The position numbers and the translations under genes were made by a program. This document shows, piece by piece, positions 1 to 9,851 of a DNA stretch of 64,000 nucleotides. The notes beneath the pieces were generated by a model. It was not told where the DNA came from. It searched no databases and was given only the letters and a program-made list of their open reading frames with translations. This DNA comes from Bacteroides cellulosilyticus (GTDB lineage Bacteria; Bacteroidota; Bacteroidia; Bacteroidales; Bacteroidaceae): the NCBI RefSeq assembly GCF_020091405.1, contig NZ_CP081903.1, positions 1,550,001 through 1,614,000 of the forward strand, written 5' to 3'. Position 1 is the stretch's first letter; every line of letters begins with the position of its first letter.

Positions 1-1785
1 CTTGGGTACATTCATCCGATGGGCACCCATGCCCGATGTGACCAGCGTGTAATAATTCCTCTCAGCCGTCGGCTCGACAATAAAGATATCCACATGGATA
101 TCCGGTGAAGCGATCTCATGGAACACATGATCCGAATGACCGAAGAACTTGTCAATATGCGCTTCAAGAGCATCCAATTCCTCCTCTTCGTACATCTCAG
201 GATGAGGCAAAACACCATTCTTACAATTTTCAATATACTCCCTCGCATCTTCATCGCTGGGATCCAATTCCAATGAACGTTCAAAGGCTTTCTGTGCCCT
301 ATCCAGTTGATTCAGATAATAATAAGCATAACCCAGCCGATAGAACCAAAGTGCGTCTTCCTTACATTCTTCCTTTACTGAAAGGAGCTGTTCAATGGCT
401 TCATTATAATTCCCCTGATTATTGTATGAACGCGCCAAAAGTCCCGTCAACTCAGCAGTCCTCTCCTCTTCAGGAACTTCCAGGATGGCGTCAATTATCT
501 TCTGTTCTTCATCGTCCGCATTCCATTGTTCTATTTGCTGGAGCAATTTATCATGCTTGTTCGTTTTAGTAGCAGTCAGATGATCGATAAAGTTGGCTGA
601 AAAGCCCATCGCTTCATCCTTTCCCTCGCACGAAAGGGTAAACAGGGTGAACTGATGCTCAGTGATAATCTGGCATTGGCACACATATTCATCATTGTCT
701 TCCTCTTCTTCTCCACCCAGATCATAAAGCCTGCACTTACCGTTTTCAAAAAACTTCTCCTCAATCAGCACATTCTCATCGTCTTCCAGATAGTCCGCTT
801 CGTCATCGGGCATAGAATACGCCAACATCCGCACTACATGCCAATTTTCGTCTTCTCCATCATAATACCCGCGAGAATCATCCTCTTCAAAATAAAGGTA
901 ATTACCCGGAAGATCAAACTTCAGATTTCCTAATGTATAGGTCACTTTGTCCTTGCGATAACCAATCGGAAATTCACTTATGAAATCCGGCAATGCAGAA
1001 ACATCTACCGGCTCCTTTTCCGCCAAACGACAAAGCAACAGATAGTCTTCTTTCGGGAAAGCAAGAGACGTATCCATTGCGGCAGCCTTCTCCAGGTTTT
1101 CTATAATGAACGAATTGATTTCCATGTCTTCTTCACTACGTGCGGAAAGCATAAAATAGCAATCTTCCCACAAGGCACTCAAAGCCGTATTCCGATAGAA
1201 TAATGCATCACGCTCTTCATTATTCCACATGAAAAATTCGCTTGCCAACCTCTCGATACCCTCATCCTTTATCCGTTCGATGAAATGCTCCGGACATATT
1301 CTTCCGAAAGGAGATACCACCGTTCCTTCTATCTCACGGGGCATGTACTTATTACAATCCCAACAAATGGCAGACATGCTGCAATTCTCTTTCATACGTT
1401 CACAGCAGAGTTCTACAATGGCGTTCAGCCAACGATAGAAATGTTCGGAACGCATCCGCTCAAAGTCCCTGTGTTCATAATATTCCGTATCGTCCTCCAC
1501 CTCAGTAGAGGAGTCTCTCAGTTCCACCAACTCGTCAACGATATCTATCGCAGCCTTATGAAAACCTGCTCCCAACAGGTTAGTCTGACAATCACCTATG
1601 ACAGCTATATCATCTTCTTCCTGTTCATAATTGAAGAATATATTTCCTAAACGGCAGACTGATAATTCAGAATAATCTTCTGTATGACTGACAGATGCCT
1701 CGTGCCGGGCAGCAACTACATCCAACAATTTCTGAAATGAAGAAACGCTTTTGCATTTCGTTGTTAATCTGAAACCTATACTCAT
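1..1785 (-). CDS. TPR and suppressor-of-fused domain protein (3' end beyond window)
   Basis: An open frame runs from ATG at 1785 to the window edge, 595 codons with no stop, so the C-terminus is missing. The first ~390 residues are acidic and unrecognised, with a Cys-rich patch (CWDCNKYM, later ICPEHF) that could bind metal. Around residues 395-510 are TPR-like helices (LARSYNNQGNYNEAIEQL, then RLGYAYYYLNQLDRAQKAF). After that the sequence DIHVDIFIVEPTAERNYYTL resembles the start of the bacterial suppressor-of-fused (SUFU) domain, often found in polymorphic-toxin immunity and related proteins. No signal peptide is visible, so it is probably cytoplasmic. The neighbour at 1819-2261 repeats its middle TPR segment. 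Function is inferred from domain resemblance only. Confidence 0.75.
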   Translation of the reverse strand, partial: MSIGFRLTTKCKSVSSFQKLLDVVAARHEASVSHTEDYSELSVCRLGNIFFNYEQEEDDIAVIGDCQTNLLGAGFHKAAIDIVDELVELRDSSTEVEDDTEYYEHRDFERMRSEHFYRWLNAIVELCCERMKENCSMSAICWDCNKYMPREIEGTVVSPFGRICPEHFIERIKDEGIERLASEFFMWNNEERDALFYRNTALSALWEDCYFMLSARSEEDMEINSFIIENLEKAAAMDTSLAFPKEDYLLLCRLAEKEPVDVSALPDFISEFPIGYRKDKVTYTLGNLKFDLPGNYLYFEEDDSRGYYDGEDENWHVVRMLAYSMPDDEADYLEDDENVLIEEKFFENGKCRLYDLGGEEEEDNDEYVCQCQIITEHQFTLFTLSCEGKDEAMGFSANFIDHLTATKTNKHDKLLQQIEQWNADDEEQKIIDAILEVPEEERTAELTGLLARSYNNQGNYNEAIEQLLSVKEECKEDALWFYRLGYAYYYLNQLDRAQKAFERSLELDPSDEDAREYIENCKNGVLPHPEMYEEEELDALEAHIDKFFGHSDHVFHEIASPDIHVDIFIVEPTAERNYYTLVTSGMGAHRMNVPK

Positions 1786-1818
1786 GGTTGCGATATATTT
1801 ATAGTTATGGATTCATTT

Positions 1819-2261
1819 TTATTCCTCAGACTCGTCATCCTCCGTTTCATACAGCCTGAACAAATCACTACCCTGAAGGAAGTCGGAAAGATAGAAGTGA
1901 TATTGGGGGAGAATGTGAATTCATAGTCTCCACCCAGGTTAAAATGCACATCCTCATCTATCAAATTCGTACCGGCGGTAACAAACTCAACAGCATCACC
2001 ACCGTCAAGCTGCCCACGGTTCTCAACAATCCGGGAGAGCTCCTCCTCGTTATCGGTAAACCACTTCCAAAAGTCCTGCACCCGCTTCCGGAAAGGCAGA
2101 GCTTTTTCATATTCACCCAGGTTGTCATATGCACATGCCAGCAAACCTGTAGCTTCAGAATCTCTTTCTTCAGGCGAAATCTGTCCTAACATATCAACAA
2201 TTCTACCATGCTCGTCAGTTTCTGTCCAAGCATCAATTTGTTTCCTTAATGTTTCATCCAT
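1819..2261 (-). pseudogene. Frameshifted, shortened TPR-protein relative
   Basis: The frame starts MDETLRKQIDAWTETDEHGR and matches the TPR segment of the preceding gene (QIEQWNADDEEQKIIDA). It continues into a recognisable module (VQDFWKWFTDNEEELSRI, then HFNLGGDYEFTFS). At a G5 run on the plus strand (1905-1909) the reading frame appears to break. The open frame goes on into odd sequence to 1782. A neighbouring frame instead gives LPQYHFYLSDFLQGSDLFRL and an acidic tail ending in a stop at 1819-1821, which looks like a natural C-terminus. The protein is also short for this module. I infer an internal deletion plus frameshift; a sequencing error in the G run could mimic the frameshift alone. 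Confidence 0.55.
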
Positions 2262-2530
2262 TGTTCATTGTGGTTTAATGATGTCCAAAGATATAAAAAC
2301 TCAGTTTATTCACTCTATAAACTGCCATAAAAAATTACAATTGGATAATGGCTATTTTATAGAAGCCATGACAAATTGCAAATTCCATTCTGTCAATTTG
2401 CTTTTCCAAAGAACTTTTATTTAGTATTTATTCAGGAAGATACCCAAAAGGTAGGACAAATGTCATTATATTCATAAGAGAAAGAGCAAGAAGTACAAGT
2501 CTTTTCTTTATATTTTAAAGACTGTTTTTC
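2262..2530. other. Intergenic, no gene seen
   Basis: AT-rich spacer between the SusD gene terminator and the TPR-like pseudogene. The + strand open frame here has no coding signature and I see no RNA gene. Confidence 0.5.
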
Positions 2531-2570
2531 AAAAAAAAACGGCTATGGAAAAAAGCATTTTCCATAGCCG
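2531..2570 (-). terminator. Rho-independent terminator after susD-like gene
   Basis: A perfect 13-bp stem (arms 2540-2552 and 2558-2570, 5-nt loop) is followed on the minus strand by nine U residues (A run 2531-2539). It closes the PUL transcript. Confidence 0.9.
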
Positions 2571-2593
2571 GGTACATATAAAACAATACTTAA

Positions 2594-4294
2594 TTATTTA
2601 TAACCTGTATTCTGAGTGAACTCTGTTTTATTTTCAATTGCATCCAAAAATGTCTGCGGAAATGGACGTACCCAATGGTGTTCATCAACATTAGCCGCAT
2701 TAGGATTACATTTCTTTATTCTTTTTACAAACTGCTCTTTACCAAAACGCTTTAAATCAAACCACCTCAGTTGTTCCCCCGCCAATTCTCTCGCACGTTC
2801 ATCCAAAATAAAATCAATATCTTGAATCTGTGACAGGTTGACACACATATCTTCTTCATAACCGGCAACTGCACGAGTCATACGTAGCTTATTCATATAA
2901 TCCAAAGCATCAGATTTATCCGTTTGAGCCCCAGCTTCTGCTACAATCAGATACATTTCAGCGATACGAATCATAAAACCGTCCCGCGTACTTCTATCTT
3001 CATCTTTAGAAGCACGTGCAGGGTCTGCAAACTTACATAACTCTAAAGATTGCTTCATGTTTTTAGTAGAACCGTCTGCATTATAAATATCATTTCTATC
3101 AAACAGCTGGTAACGGTTTTCTGCCCAAGCACGTTGTGCAGCAGTTGCTTCCCTTTTAATTATATAAATAGCCGTATCAGCCATTGCCGTGTACTTACCT
3201 TTTCCTTTCTCATTATTCATGATCCATAGATGGCGGAAACTGCCACCATAACGTTGATCTCTTTCCTCATCAAACAAGTCAATCAAATAACGGGTTGGCA
3301 TGTAACGGTTAAACGGACGTCCATACTCTATGGAACGTGTCATACCCGGTTGATCATCATATTTCATGCAGAAAAGCAGATGCGCATTATTTCCTCCATT
3401 TCTGATAACCGGTTTATCATCCAATTCCGAATTATACAGCTGATTTGTTGAATAATCGACATACCATATTACTTCATTATTGGAATTTCCATCACTGTTC
3501 TTCATGTCCCAGATAGAAGCAAAATCTTTAGCCAACTCAAACGGACCATTGTCTATCACATCTTTGGCCAAATTATAAGCCTGTTCATACATCTTTGCAT
3601 CCTTCGTTACACTAGCCCGCGTCAACAGTAGTCTGGCTTTAAGTGCTTTGGCAGTCCATACCGTAACTCGACCACCATCATTCTGCTGGGTAGATAATTT
3701 ACTTGTAATAGCCCAGTCCAGATCACTAAACATATGCTGATAAATATCACTTACCGATGTTTTAACCGGATTCATTACGATACTGCTTGAAGGCACATCT
3801 ATGTAATAGGTATCTCCAAATGTTTCAGTCAGTATCCAATAATAAAATGCACGCAGTACTCTGGCTTCCGCCTCACGCTTATTCAATGTTGTAGCCAATG
3901 TTTCATCTTTCGATGGATTAGGTACAGTTTCCGCATGATAGATTGCGGTGTTGCACCAGTTTATAGCTGCGTAGAATCGGTCAAAATAAAAGGTACATGC
4001 AGAATTGGTACCATCAAGCGACTGCGTATATGCCGCCATATTATTATCCACACATCCGGAAGCTGCAGCTATAATATCCGTTCCGGTTTCACTCAAGCCA
4101 ATGGCATCTTCTTTACCTGCCCAAAAGCGCAATGGGGTATAACATGCATTCACGATGGCATTCAACCCTTCTTCCGTATCATAATATCCCCCTTCGGAAG
4201 TTACATCACTATAATTGGTTTCATCTAAGAAACTATCACAACCACTTCCCAGAAACAGCATCAACGATGCTACTAATAATATACTTTTTTTCAT
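2594..4294 (-). CDS. SusD/RagB-family glycan-binding lipoprotein
   Basis: A 566-aa outer-membrane surface lipoprotein that captures glycan for the partner SusC transporter. It has a type II signal peptide with lipobox LFLGSGC (Cys19), then the SusD-like N-terminus (FLDETNYSDVTSEGGYYDTE) and TPR-like helices. The conserved C-terminal RagB/SusD region includes LDERARELAGEQLRWFDLKR. The length is typical. It lies 31 bp downstream of the SusC gene in the same operon and ends at a strong terminator. The bound glycan cannot be read from sequence; the neighbouring GH95-like enzyme suggests a fucose- or galactose-containing substrate. Confidence 0.95.
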   Translation of the reverse strand: MKKSILLVASLMLFLGSGCDSFLDETNYSDVTSEGGYYDTEEGLNAIVNACYTPLRFWAGKEDAIGLSETGTDIIAAASGCVDNNMAAYTQSLDGTNSACTFYFDRFYAAINWCNTAIYHAETVPNPSKDETLATTLNKREAEARVLRAFYYWILTETFGDTYYIDVPSSSIVMNPVKTSVSDIYQHMFSDLDWAITSKLSTQQNDGGRVTVWTAKALKARLLLTRASVTKDAKMYEQAYNLAKDVIDNGPFELAKDFASIWDMKNSDGNSNNEVIWYVDYSTNQLYNSELDDKPVIRNGGNNAHLLFCMKYDDQPGMTRSIEYGRPFNRYMPTRYLIDLFDEERDQRYGGSFRHLWIMNNEKGKGKYTAMADTAIYIIKREATAAQRAWAENRYQLFDRNDIYNADGSTKNMKQSLELCKFADPARASKDEDRSTRDGFMIRIAEMYLIVAEAGAQTDKSDALDYMNKLRMTRAVAGYEEDMCVNLSQIQDIDFILDERARELAGEQLRWFDLKRFGKEQFVKRIKKCNPNAANVDEHHWVRPFPQTFLDAIENKTEFTQNTGYK

Positions 4295-4325
4295 AATGTT
4301 ATTCCTTTAAATACTGAATCGTTTA

Positions 4326-7289
4326 TCAAAAATCCAAATTGATACCAAACACAAGTTGCTTGGTCATAGGGAATGAAATACCTCCTCCACGTTCCGGATC
4401 ATAATTCTCAATACTACTGAAAGTGAAGAAGTTTTTAGCTGTTGCATAAATGCGTACGCGGTCCAGTCCTATATTCTTCAGTGCCTTTGCCGGAAGATTA
4501 TAAGCTAAAGTTATATCTCTGATTTTCACAAACGAGCCTTTTTCATATTTCAAGGTTGAAGAATATCTGGTTTTTCCGAATCCGTAAAAACGGTTAGGAC
4601 GTGGAAAATCGTTTGTGGGATTTTCAGGAGTCCAGTAGTCTACATTCGAACTGTTTTCCAATCCGTCAGGTTTATATCCTCTATTAAATTCATAATCGAT
4701 CCACTGACCTAAACGGCTGTAAATGAAAAACGAAAATTCAAAATCATGAATGGTAAAAGCATTATTGATACCAAAAGTCACTTTCGGACGTTTACTGTAA
4801 ATAACACGGTCTTCGGGAGTAATTTCCCCGTCATCATTCGTATCCTGTATCTTTATGTCACCAGGAATCTGCCCGTTCTTAGCAGCTTCTTCCGCTTCAT
4901 CTAATTGCCAGATACCAATTTTCTTGTAATCGTAAAACACCTGAAACGCTTCACCTACAAACCACGAGTTAGCCTCATCTCTCATTGCTCCTGATGCCAG
5001 TTCTTTTATTTTCTCCTTGTTGTGAGAAAGCGTAAAATCTGTGCTCCAGGTAAAATTCTTCTTTTGTATATTTACTGAGTTTAGCGTTATATCAATACCA
5101 AAGTTTTCCGTCTTACCAATATTTTCCATCACATCAGAGTAACCATTAGTTGATGGAATCTTGCGATTCATAAGAACATTCCTCGTATATGATTTATAAA
5201 CGTCCAGAGAACCTGACAGACGATTATTGAAGAGCCCGAAATCTACTCCCAAATCGAATACAGAAGTTGTTTCCCACGTCAGATTCTTATTCGACATAGT
5301 CTTAGGATACAGACCACTGGCCAGCTCATTATTGAATGAATAAGTAGAAGAGCCCAAAAGACCTATCGTTTGATAAGGATCAATGGCTGATTGACCGGAT
5401 TCTCCCCAACTTAAACGAAGTTTCAAGTTGGATAAATTATCAATGTTCTTCAGAAAAGCTTCTTCATTCATTCTCCACGCTAATGCAACAGATGGGAAAT
5501 ACCCCCACTTATGTCCACTGGCAAGTAATGAAGAGCCGTCTGCGCGTAAAGAAGCTGTAAGGATATAACGGTCCATAAACTTATAATTTACACGTCCGAA
5601 GAAAGAAGCCAAATTCTCTTCCTGTAAATAACTGTCAATCATAACTTCCTTGGTGTTTGATGCCAAGTTATGATAGATGTTACCTCCATAAGTCTGACCT
5701 TTACCTGAAGCCAATGTATATTCTTTACTCTTATAAATCGTACTGGTACCACCCATTATCTGAAAATCATGCTCTCCCAATATCTTCGAATAGGTCAGGA
5801 TGTTTTCCCAGGTAATACCCGATTGAATAGTATGTTCTTTCAATGATTTACTGTCTTTACCTTCGCCATCCAAAGAGTTTGCCGAGCAATAATACCCTCT
5901 TCTTGAATTCTGAGCATCAACCCCTAATGTTGTTCTGAAAAGAAGATCTTTTGTGATATTCCAGTTCGCATACAAGCTGCCAAAGAAGCGGGTACCTTTC
6001 GTGTTATCCTTTATTGCCCCCTCCACATCATCCACCAATGGATTGGTCTGAGAATTGTATCCCGGTGCCGGGAATCTTACCACTTCTCCATTTTCATCAT
6101 AAGGTTTTGATAATGGAACAATCTTATTACACATATTCAACGGATCACGGCGTGTGTTTTGATCCTTATAGGTATACGTGATGCTTGTGCCTATTTTCAG
6201 AGTTTTCAGTAATTCATGATCCAATGCTACCCTGGCATTCAATCGTTTATAATTATCATTCTTGAAAAGTCCATTCTCACCTCTATATCCCAAGGAAATA
6301 TTGTGTTGTGTCTTGTCTGTACCTCCCGATATGGATAGTTCATAATTCTGATTGAAACCATTGCTCATCATTAAGTCACGATAGTCAGTAGACACTCCTT
6401 CTCTAACATATTCCAATTCCTGTGCCACTGTAAAAACCTGATCATCCGGCAAATATTCATTAGTTGTCTGGTCACGGTATGCTTCACGTTTTAACTGTGC
6501 ATATTCAGCTCCATTCATGATAGATGGATAAGAAGAAATCATATTAACAGAAGCAAAAGCATTCAGAGAAACTTTTGATTTTCCTGTTTTTCCTTTCTTA
6601 GTAGTCACGATGATAATACCATTTGCACCGCGTGTTCCGTAAATGGCAGTCGAAGATGCATCTTTTAAGACTTCAATAGATTCGATATCCGAAGGATTAA
6701 TATCCAGAGTTGTACCATAATCTACTCCATCAACCAAGATCAGAGGTTTATTGCTGGCTTTTAATGATCTCTCTCCACGAATGGTGAAACTCAGATCAGC
6801 TCCTGCCTTACCTGAAGAAGAAGTCAGGTCCAATCCTGCAACCTTTCCCTGTAAAGCTTCCAAAGCATTGGTTGTCGGTATAGCTGTGATATCCCGTGAC
6901 TTTACGGAAGACACAGCACCCGACAAGTCCCTCTTTTTCTGTACACCATAGCCTACAACAACAACTTCATCCAAAGCCTGTGCATCTTCTTTCAAGGTAA
7001 TGGTAAATGACGTCTGTTTTCCAACCGGTATAGACTGAGTCAGATAACCGATGTAAGAGACAACTAAAACATCTTTCTCCTTCACATTCGGAATGGCAAA
7101 TTTACCATCCACATCCGTAATAGAACCGTTACCGGTTCCTTGCACAGATACATTGACTCCAATCACCGGCTCTCCGGTAACATCTTTCACAATACCGGAA
7201 ACCTGGTGTGTCTGAGCCAGAGACAACAAGCAAAGCATGCTAAACATCAAAGACATACATGCCCTTCGAATAAATACATTCTGATTCAT
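4326..7289 (-). CDS. SusC/RagA-family TonB-dependent outer-membrane transporter
   Basis: A 987-aa TonB-dependent importer for oligosaccharides. After a signal peptide (MNQNVFIRRACMSLMFSMLC) comes a carboxypeptidase-D-regulatory-like domain (~25-105, GTGNGSITDVDGKFAIPNV). The TonB-box region is LDEVVVVGYGVQKKRDLSGA. The plug domain follows (NALEALQGKVAGLDLTSSSG; IEVLKDASSTAIYGTRGANG), then the 22-strand barrel ending VFGINLDF. There is no N-terminal STN anti-sigma extension, so it is a pure importer, consistent with regulation by the hybrid two-component protein encoded upstream. Gene order is hydrolase, SusC, SusD with gaps of about 30-50 bp, so they are probably co-transcribed. Confidence 0.96.
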   Translation of the reverse strand: MNQNVFIRRACMSLMFSMLCLLSLAQTHQVSGIVKDVTGEPVIGVNVSVQGTGNGSITDVDGKFAIPNVKEKDVLVVSYIGYLTQSIPVGKQTSFTITLKEDAQALDEVVVVGYGVQKKRDLSGAVSSVKSRDITAIPTTNALEALQGKVAGLDLTSSSGKAGADLSFTIRGERSLKASNKPLILVDGVDYGTTLDINPSDIESIEVLKDASSTAIYGTRGANGIIIVTTKKGKTGKSKVSLNAFASVNMISSYPSIMNGAEYAQLKREAYRDQTTNEYLPDDQVFTVAQELEYVREGVSTDYRDLMMSNGFNQNYELSISGGTDKTQHNISLGYRGENGLFKNDNYKRLNARVALDHELLKTLKIGTSITYTYKDQNTRRDPLNMCNKIVPLSKPYDENGEVVRFPAPGYNSQTNPLVDDVEGAIKDNTKGTRFFGSLYANWNITKDLLFRTTLGVDAQNSRRGYYCSANSLDGEGKDSKSLKEHTIQSGITWENILTYSKILGEHDFQIMGGTSTIYKSKEYTLASGKGQTYGGNIYHNLASNTKEVMIDSYLQEENLASFFGRVNYKFMDRYILTASLRADGSSLLASGHKWGYFPSVALAWRMNEEAFLKNIDNLSNLKLRLSWGESGQSAIDPYQTIGLLGSSTYSFNNELASGLYPKTMSNKNLTWETTSVFDLGVDFGLFNNRLSGSLDVYKSYTRNVLMNRKIPSTNGYSDVMENIGKTENFGIDITLNSVNIQKKNFTWSTDFTLSHNKEKIKELASGAMRDEANSWFVGEAFQVFYDYKKIGIWQLDEAEEAAKNGQIPGDIKIQDTNDDGEITPEDRVIYSKRPKVTFGINNAFTIHDFEFSFFIYSRLGQWIDYEFNRGYKPDGLENSSNVDYWTPENPTNDFPRPNRFYGFGKTRYSSTLKYEKGSFVKIRDITLAYNLPAKALKNIGLDRVRIYATAKNFFTFSSIENYDPERGGGISFPMTKQLVFGINLDF

Positions 7290-7335
7290 AAAAAAGTGCT
7301 TTTTAAATTAGTAAATAAGGTATTTGTTTTTCTAT

Positions 7336-9723
7336 TCATAATGAAAAGTTGAAGGTAGCAGGAGTATCTGCTTTTAACGCTATTTCCTGTATTTCCGCTT
7401 CCCCCAATTGAATTTTTACGTTCTGATCTATTTTAGATAATAGAGTGACTTTCACTTCTTTTTCATTCCATGACAGCTCTTGCACTATAATTCCACCTCT
7501 CAAGGCTACTCCGTTTATATGCCCACTGCGCCATTGCCGGGGCTTGCATGGTAAAAGGGATATCAGACCCGGTTCCGAGTAAACCAACATTTTCATCACT
7601 AAAGACGGGTATCCACCGCAGATGTCCAGATTGAATGTCTTTTTAGGATCGTGGGTTGAAACCATATTATTATTCCAATAACTGTTTCCCAACCAAATCA
7701 GCATATCATAAGCCGTCTCGGATTCACCTAAAGCACACGCAGAGAAAGCCAGTTGAATCATACCGAACGCCATGATTCCGCCATTGTCTTGCCGGCGTAT
7801 TTCCATCCTACGATTAACGGCGCGCTTACATCCTTCTACCAAATCCTTATCCTTCATAATGAGGGGGTCATGAAAATCATACAGTCCGAATAAGTGAGAA
7901 GCGTGACGATGTTTATGATTGTCCTGCAAGTCCTTCCACATCCATTCTCTGATTTCTCCATTCTCATTCAGCATATAAGAAGGCATTTTGGCCTGCATAG
8001 ACTCCCATACCGGAATTTTATCCTGATTGACACCCAGAATCTGACTGGCTTCTATAACTGAGCGCAACAAAGCATTAGCTGCCATCACATCCATCGTAGC
8101 ATTTATACAAGCCTGGCTGGGATGATTTACCGGATGATTTTCCGGAGAATATGAAGGATTAAAAACATACTTCCCATCAGCCCCTTCTTTCAGGAAGTCT
8201 TCATAAAACAAGGCAGCCTGTTCCATGAATGGAAGTGCCCGTTTCTGCAAAAACTCTTTGTCCAGGGTATACATATAGTAGTCATAATAGAAGAGTGAGT
8301 ACCATGCCGCTCCGGTCACCCAGAAAGTCATCGGCCAGGTAGCATCAAAATGATTATTTAAGCCATGTGAACTAAAACGTGACGGAACATGAATACCACG
8401 GCAGTTATAAAGCTCACGGGCATTTACCTTAAAATCTTCCATATATGCTTCCAGTCTGTCAAACAGTGGCAACATCAGCTCCGGAGTATTAGCCTGCAAA
8501 TAATGGGAAATAACAACCGGCAGATTTCCATTAGTCGTATAGTCACCGGACCAGGGAGGAGTCATAGTAGCTCCCCAGATACCTTGAAGATTAGGAGGAT
8601 TGATGCCTGTGGCACAAATAACATTATAACGTGCAGCATCGAAAATCCTCTCTATTAAAGCCGGATTGGAACCACCTGCTTCCAATAACTCTTCGGAAGA
8701 TTTCATCCGGTCTTCTTTAGAGGCACCCAAATCAATCGATACACGCTCAAATAATTCTTTATGGATTTTCTTATGCGCATCCAGTAGTTCCGCATAATTA
8801 GTAGGATATAAACTGAGGTCTTTCATCATATCAGGTACTTTCGATATTTCCATATTGTCAGAAGGTTCAACACGAGCTAATATCAGCACATCCGTAGCAC
8901 CATTTATGACTATTTGATCCGAGCTCATTTCTATATCCCCGTCCATATTCACTACTTTCACTACCCCTTCATATCCCTTAAAGCTTTTTCTGGATTCAAA
9001 TTCCCAAGGCCTTTCGTACCATGCTTTAAAATAAAGTCCGTTTTCCATTACACCGGATTCAACTTTATCAATGCAGTTCTTCTCACTTAATGTAAATTTC
9101 TTCTTACGGCCTGCATCATGCCTCATTATCTGTGAAAGATTCAATGTGGTATGGATAGAGCCTTTTTTTGAAGATAACCGTAGGGCAATCACATTGTCCG
9201 CTCTGGAAATAAATAGTTTACGCGAATAGATTCCATTATTATCCTCCCATTTAACCTCTACTTCGCCCGTAGTAAAATCCACAGTCCTATTATACTCCTT
9301 CACAGAAGAAGTATCGCTTGAAATGTTGAATTGAAATGCCGGAACAAAAAGGTCTGTTGCGTGTTTACCTTGATACCCCTCGGAATTAGCCAAGTCGACA
9401 ATAAACTTAGAAGCTTCCGTAAATTTACCATCCAGCATCATTTGCTGAATCTTCTCCAGGTTCTTTCCCTGACTGACAGGCTTTCTCGGAGAGTGAATAG
9501 GTAAATAGAGCAAAGCATGGTTAAGAACAATAGATTCCCTGTATGGGTCTCCCATTACCATAGCTCCCATCACACCGTTTCCGGTAACCAACGATTCTTC
9601 CCAAATATTAGCCGGACGATTGCTATGAAATCCCCGTTCCGGAACATTACCAACATCATTGATTTCTGTTTTACAGCTTAACAAAGAAAAAACAGCTACA
9701 CAGCAAAGAAAAAATATTCTCAT
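7336..9723 (-). CDS. GH95-like glycoside hydrolase lipoprotein
   Basis: A 795-aa predicted exo-glycosidase. The longer frame opens at 9822, but the ATG at 9723 directly precedes a lipoprotein signal (MRIFFLCCVAVFSLLSC, Cys17), so I choose that start. The N-terminal beta domain (ANIWEESLVTGNGVMGAMVM) and the (alpha/alpha)6 core resemble GH95: NLQGIWGATMTPPWSGDYTT followed by NGN, at the position of the Asn pair of GH95 enzymes, and later HRHASHLFGLYDFHDP. Known GH95 members cleave alpha-1,2-L-fucosyl or alpha-L-galactosyl ends. This one is divergent (PVVISHYLQ replaces the usual MNYW stretch), so the sugar is uncertain. As first gene after the regulator-type direct repeats, it is likely induced with SusC and SusD. 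Confidence 0.85.
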   Translation of the reverse strand: MRIFFLCCVAVFSLLSCKTEINDVGNVPERGFHSNRPANIWEESLVTGNGVMGAMVMGDPYRESIVLNHALLYLPIHSPRKPVSQGKNLEKIQQMMLDGKFTEASKFIVDLANSEGYQGKHATDLFVPAFQFNISSDTSSVKEYNRTVDFTTGEVEVKWEDNNGIYSRKLFISRADNVIALRLSSKKGSIHTTLNLSQIMRHDAGRKKKFTLSEKNCIDKVESGVMENGLYFKAWYERPWEFESRKSFKGYEGVVKVVNMDGDIEMSSDQIVINGATDVLILARVEPSDNMEISKVPDMMKDLSLYPTNYAELLDAHKKIHKELFERVSIDLGASKEDRMKSSEELLEAGGSNPALIERIFDAARYNVICATGINPPNLQGIWGATMTPPWSGDYTTNGNLPVVISHYLQANTPELMLPLFDRLEAYMEDFKVNARELYNCRGIHVPSRFSSHGLNNHFDATWPMTFWVTGAAWYSLFYYDYYMYTLDKEFLQKRALPFMEQAALFYEDFLKEGADGKYVFNPSYSPENHPVNHPSQACINATMDVMAANALLRSVIEASQILGVNQDKIPVWESMQAKMPSYMLNENGEIREWMWKDLQDNHKHRHASHLFGLYDFHDPLIMKDKDLVEGCKRAVNRRMEIRRQDNGGIMAFGMIQLAFSACALGESETAYDMLIWLGNSYWNNNMVSTHDPKKTFNLDICGGYPSLVMKMLVYSEPGLISLLPCKPRQWRSGHINGVALRGGIIVQELSWNEKEVKVTLLSKIDQNVKIQLGEAEIQEIALKADTPATFNFSL

Positions 9724-9787
9724 AGTACTTTCATTTAAAATATTGTTATATAAAAAAATGCCCACTAAGCTCGTATTGCTCTGCGGG

Positions 9788-9849
9788 CAAAGGTAGCACG
9801 GGGGGAACAGACACCTGTGCATTATTTATGTGATTCTGTGCACTATTTA
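9788..9849 (-). promoter_or_regulatory. PUL promoter with two direct repeats for the hybrid regulator
   Basis: On the minus strand a -7 box TACCTTTG (9795-9788) fits TAnnTTTG. Upstream are two near-identical 13-mers, TAAATAGTGCACA (9849-9837) and TAAATAATGCACA (9828-9816), exactly 21 bp apart on the same DNA face. The proximal copy abuts the -33 region, where no good TTG is present, so activator dependence is likely. The AraC-type domain of the adjacent hybrid regulator is the obvious candidate ligand (inference). Confidence 0.7.
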
Positions 9850-9851
9850 TA

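Noticed and set aside
9724..9822. Upstream start for the GH95-like gene
   Set aside because: It would put 33 extra residues before a clear lipoprotein signal and would overlap the -7 box.
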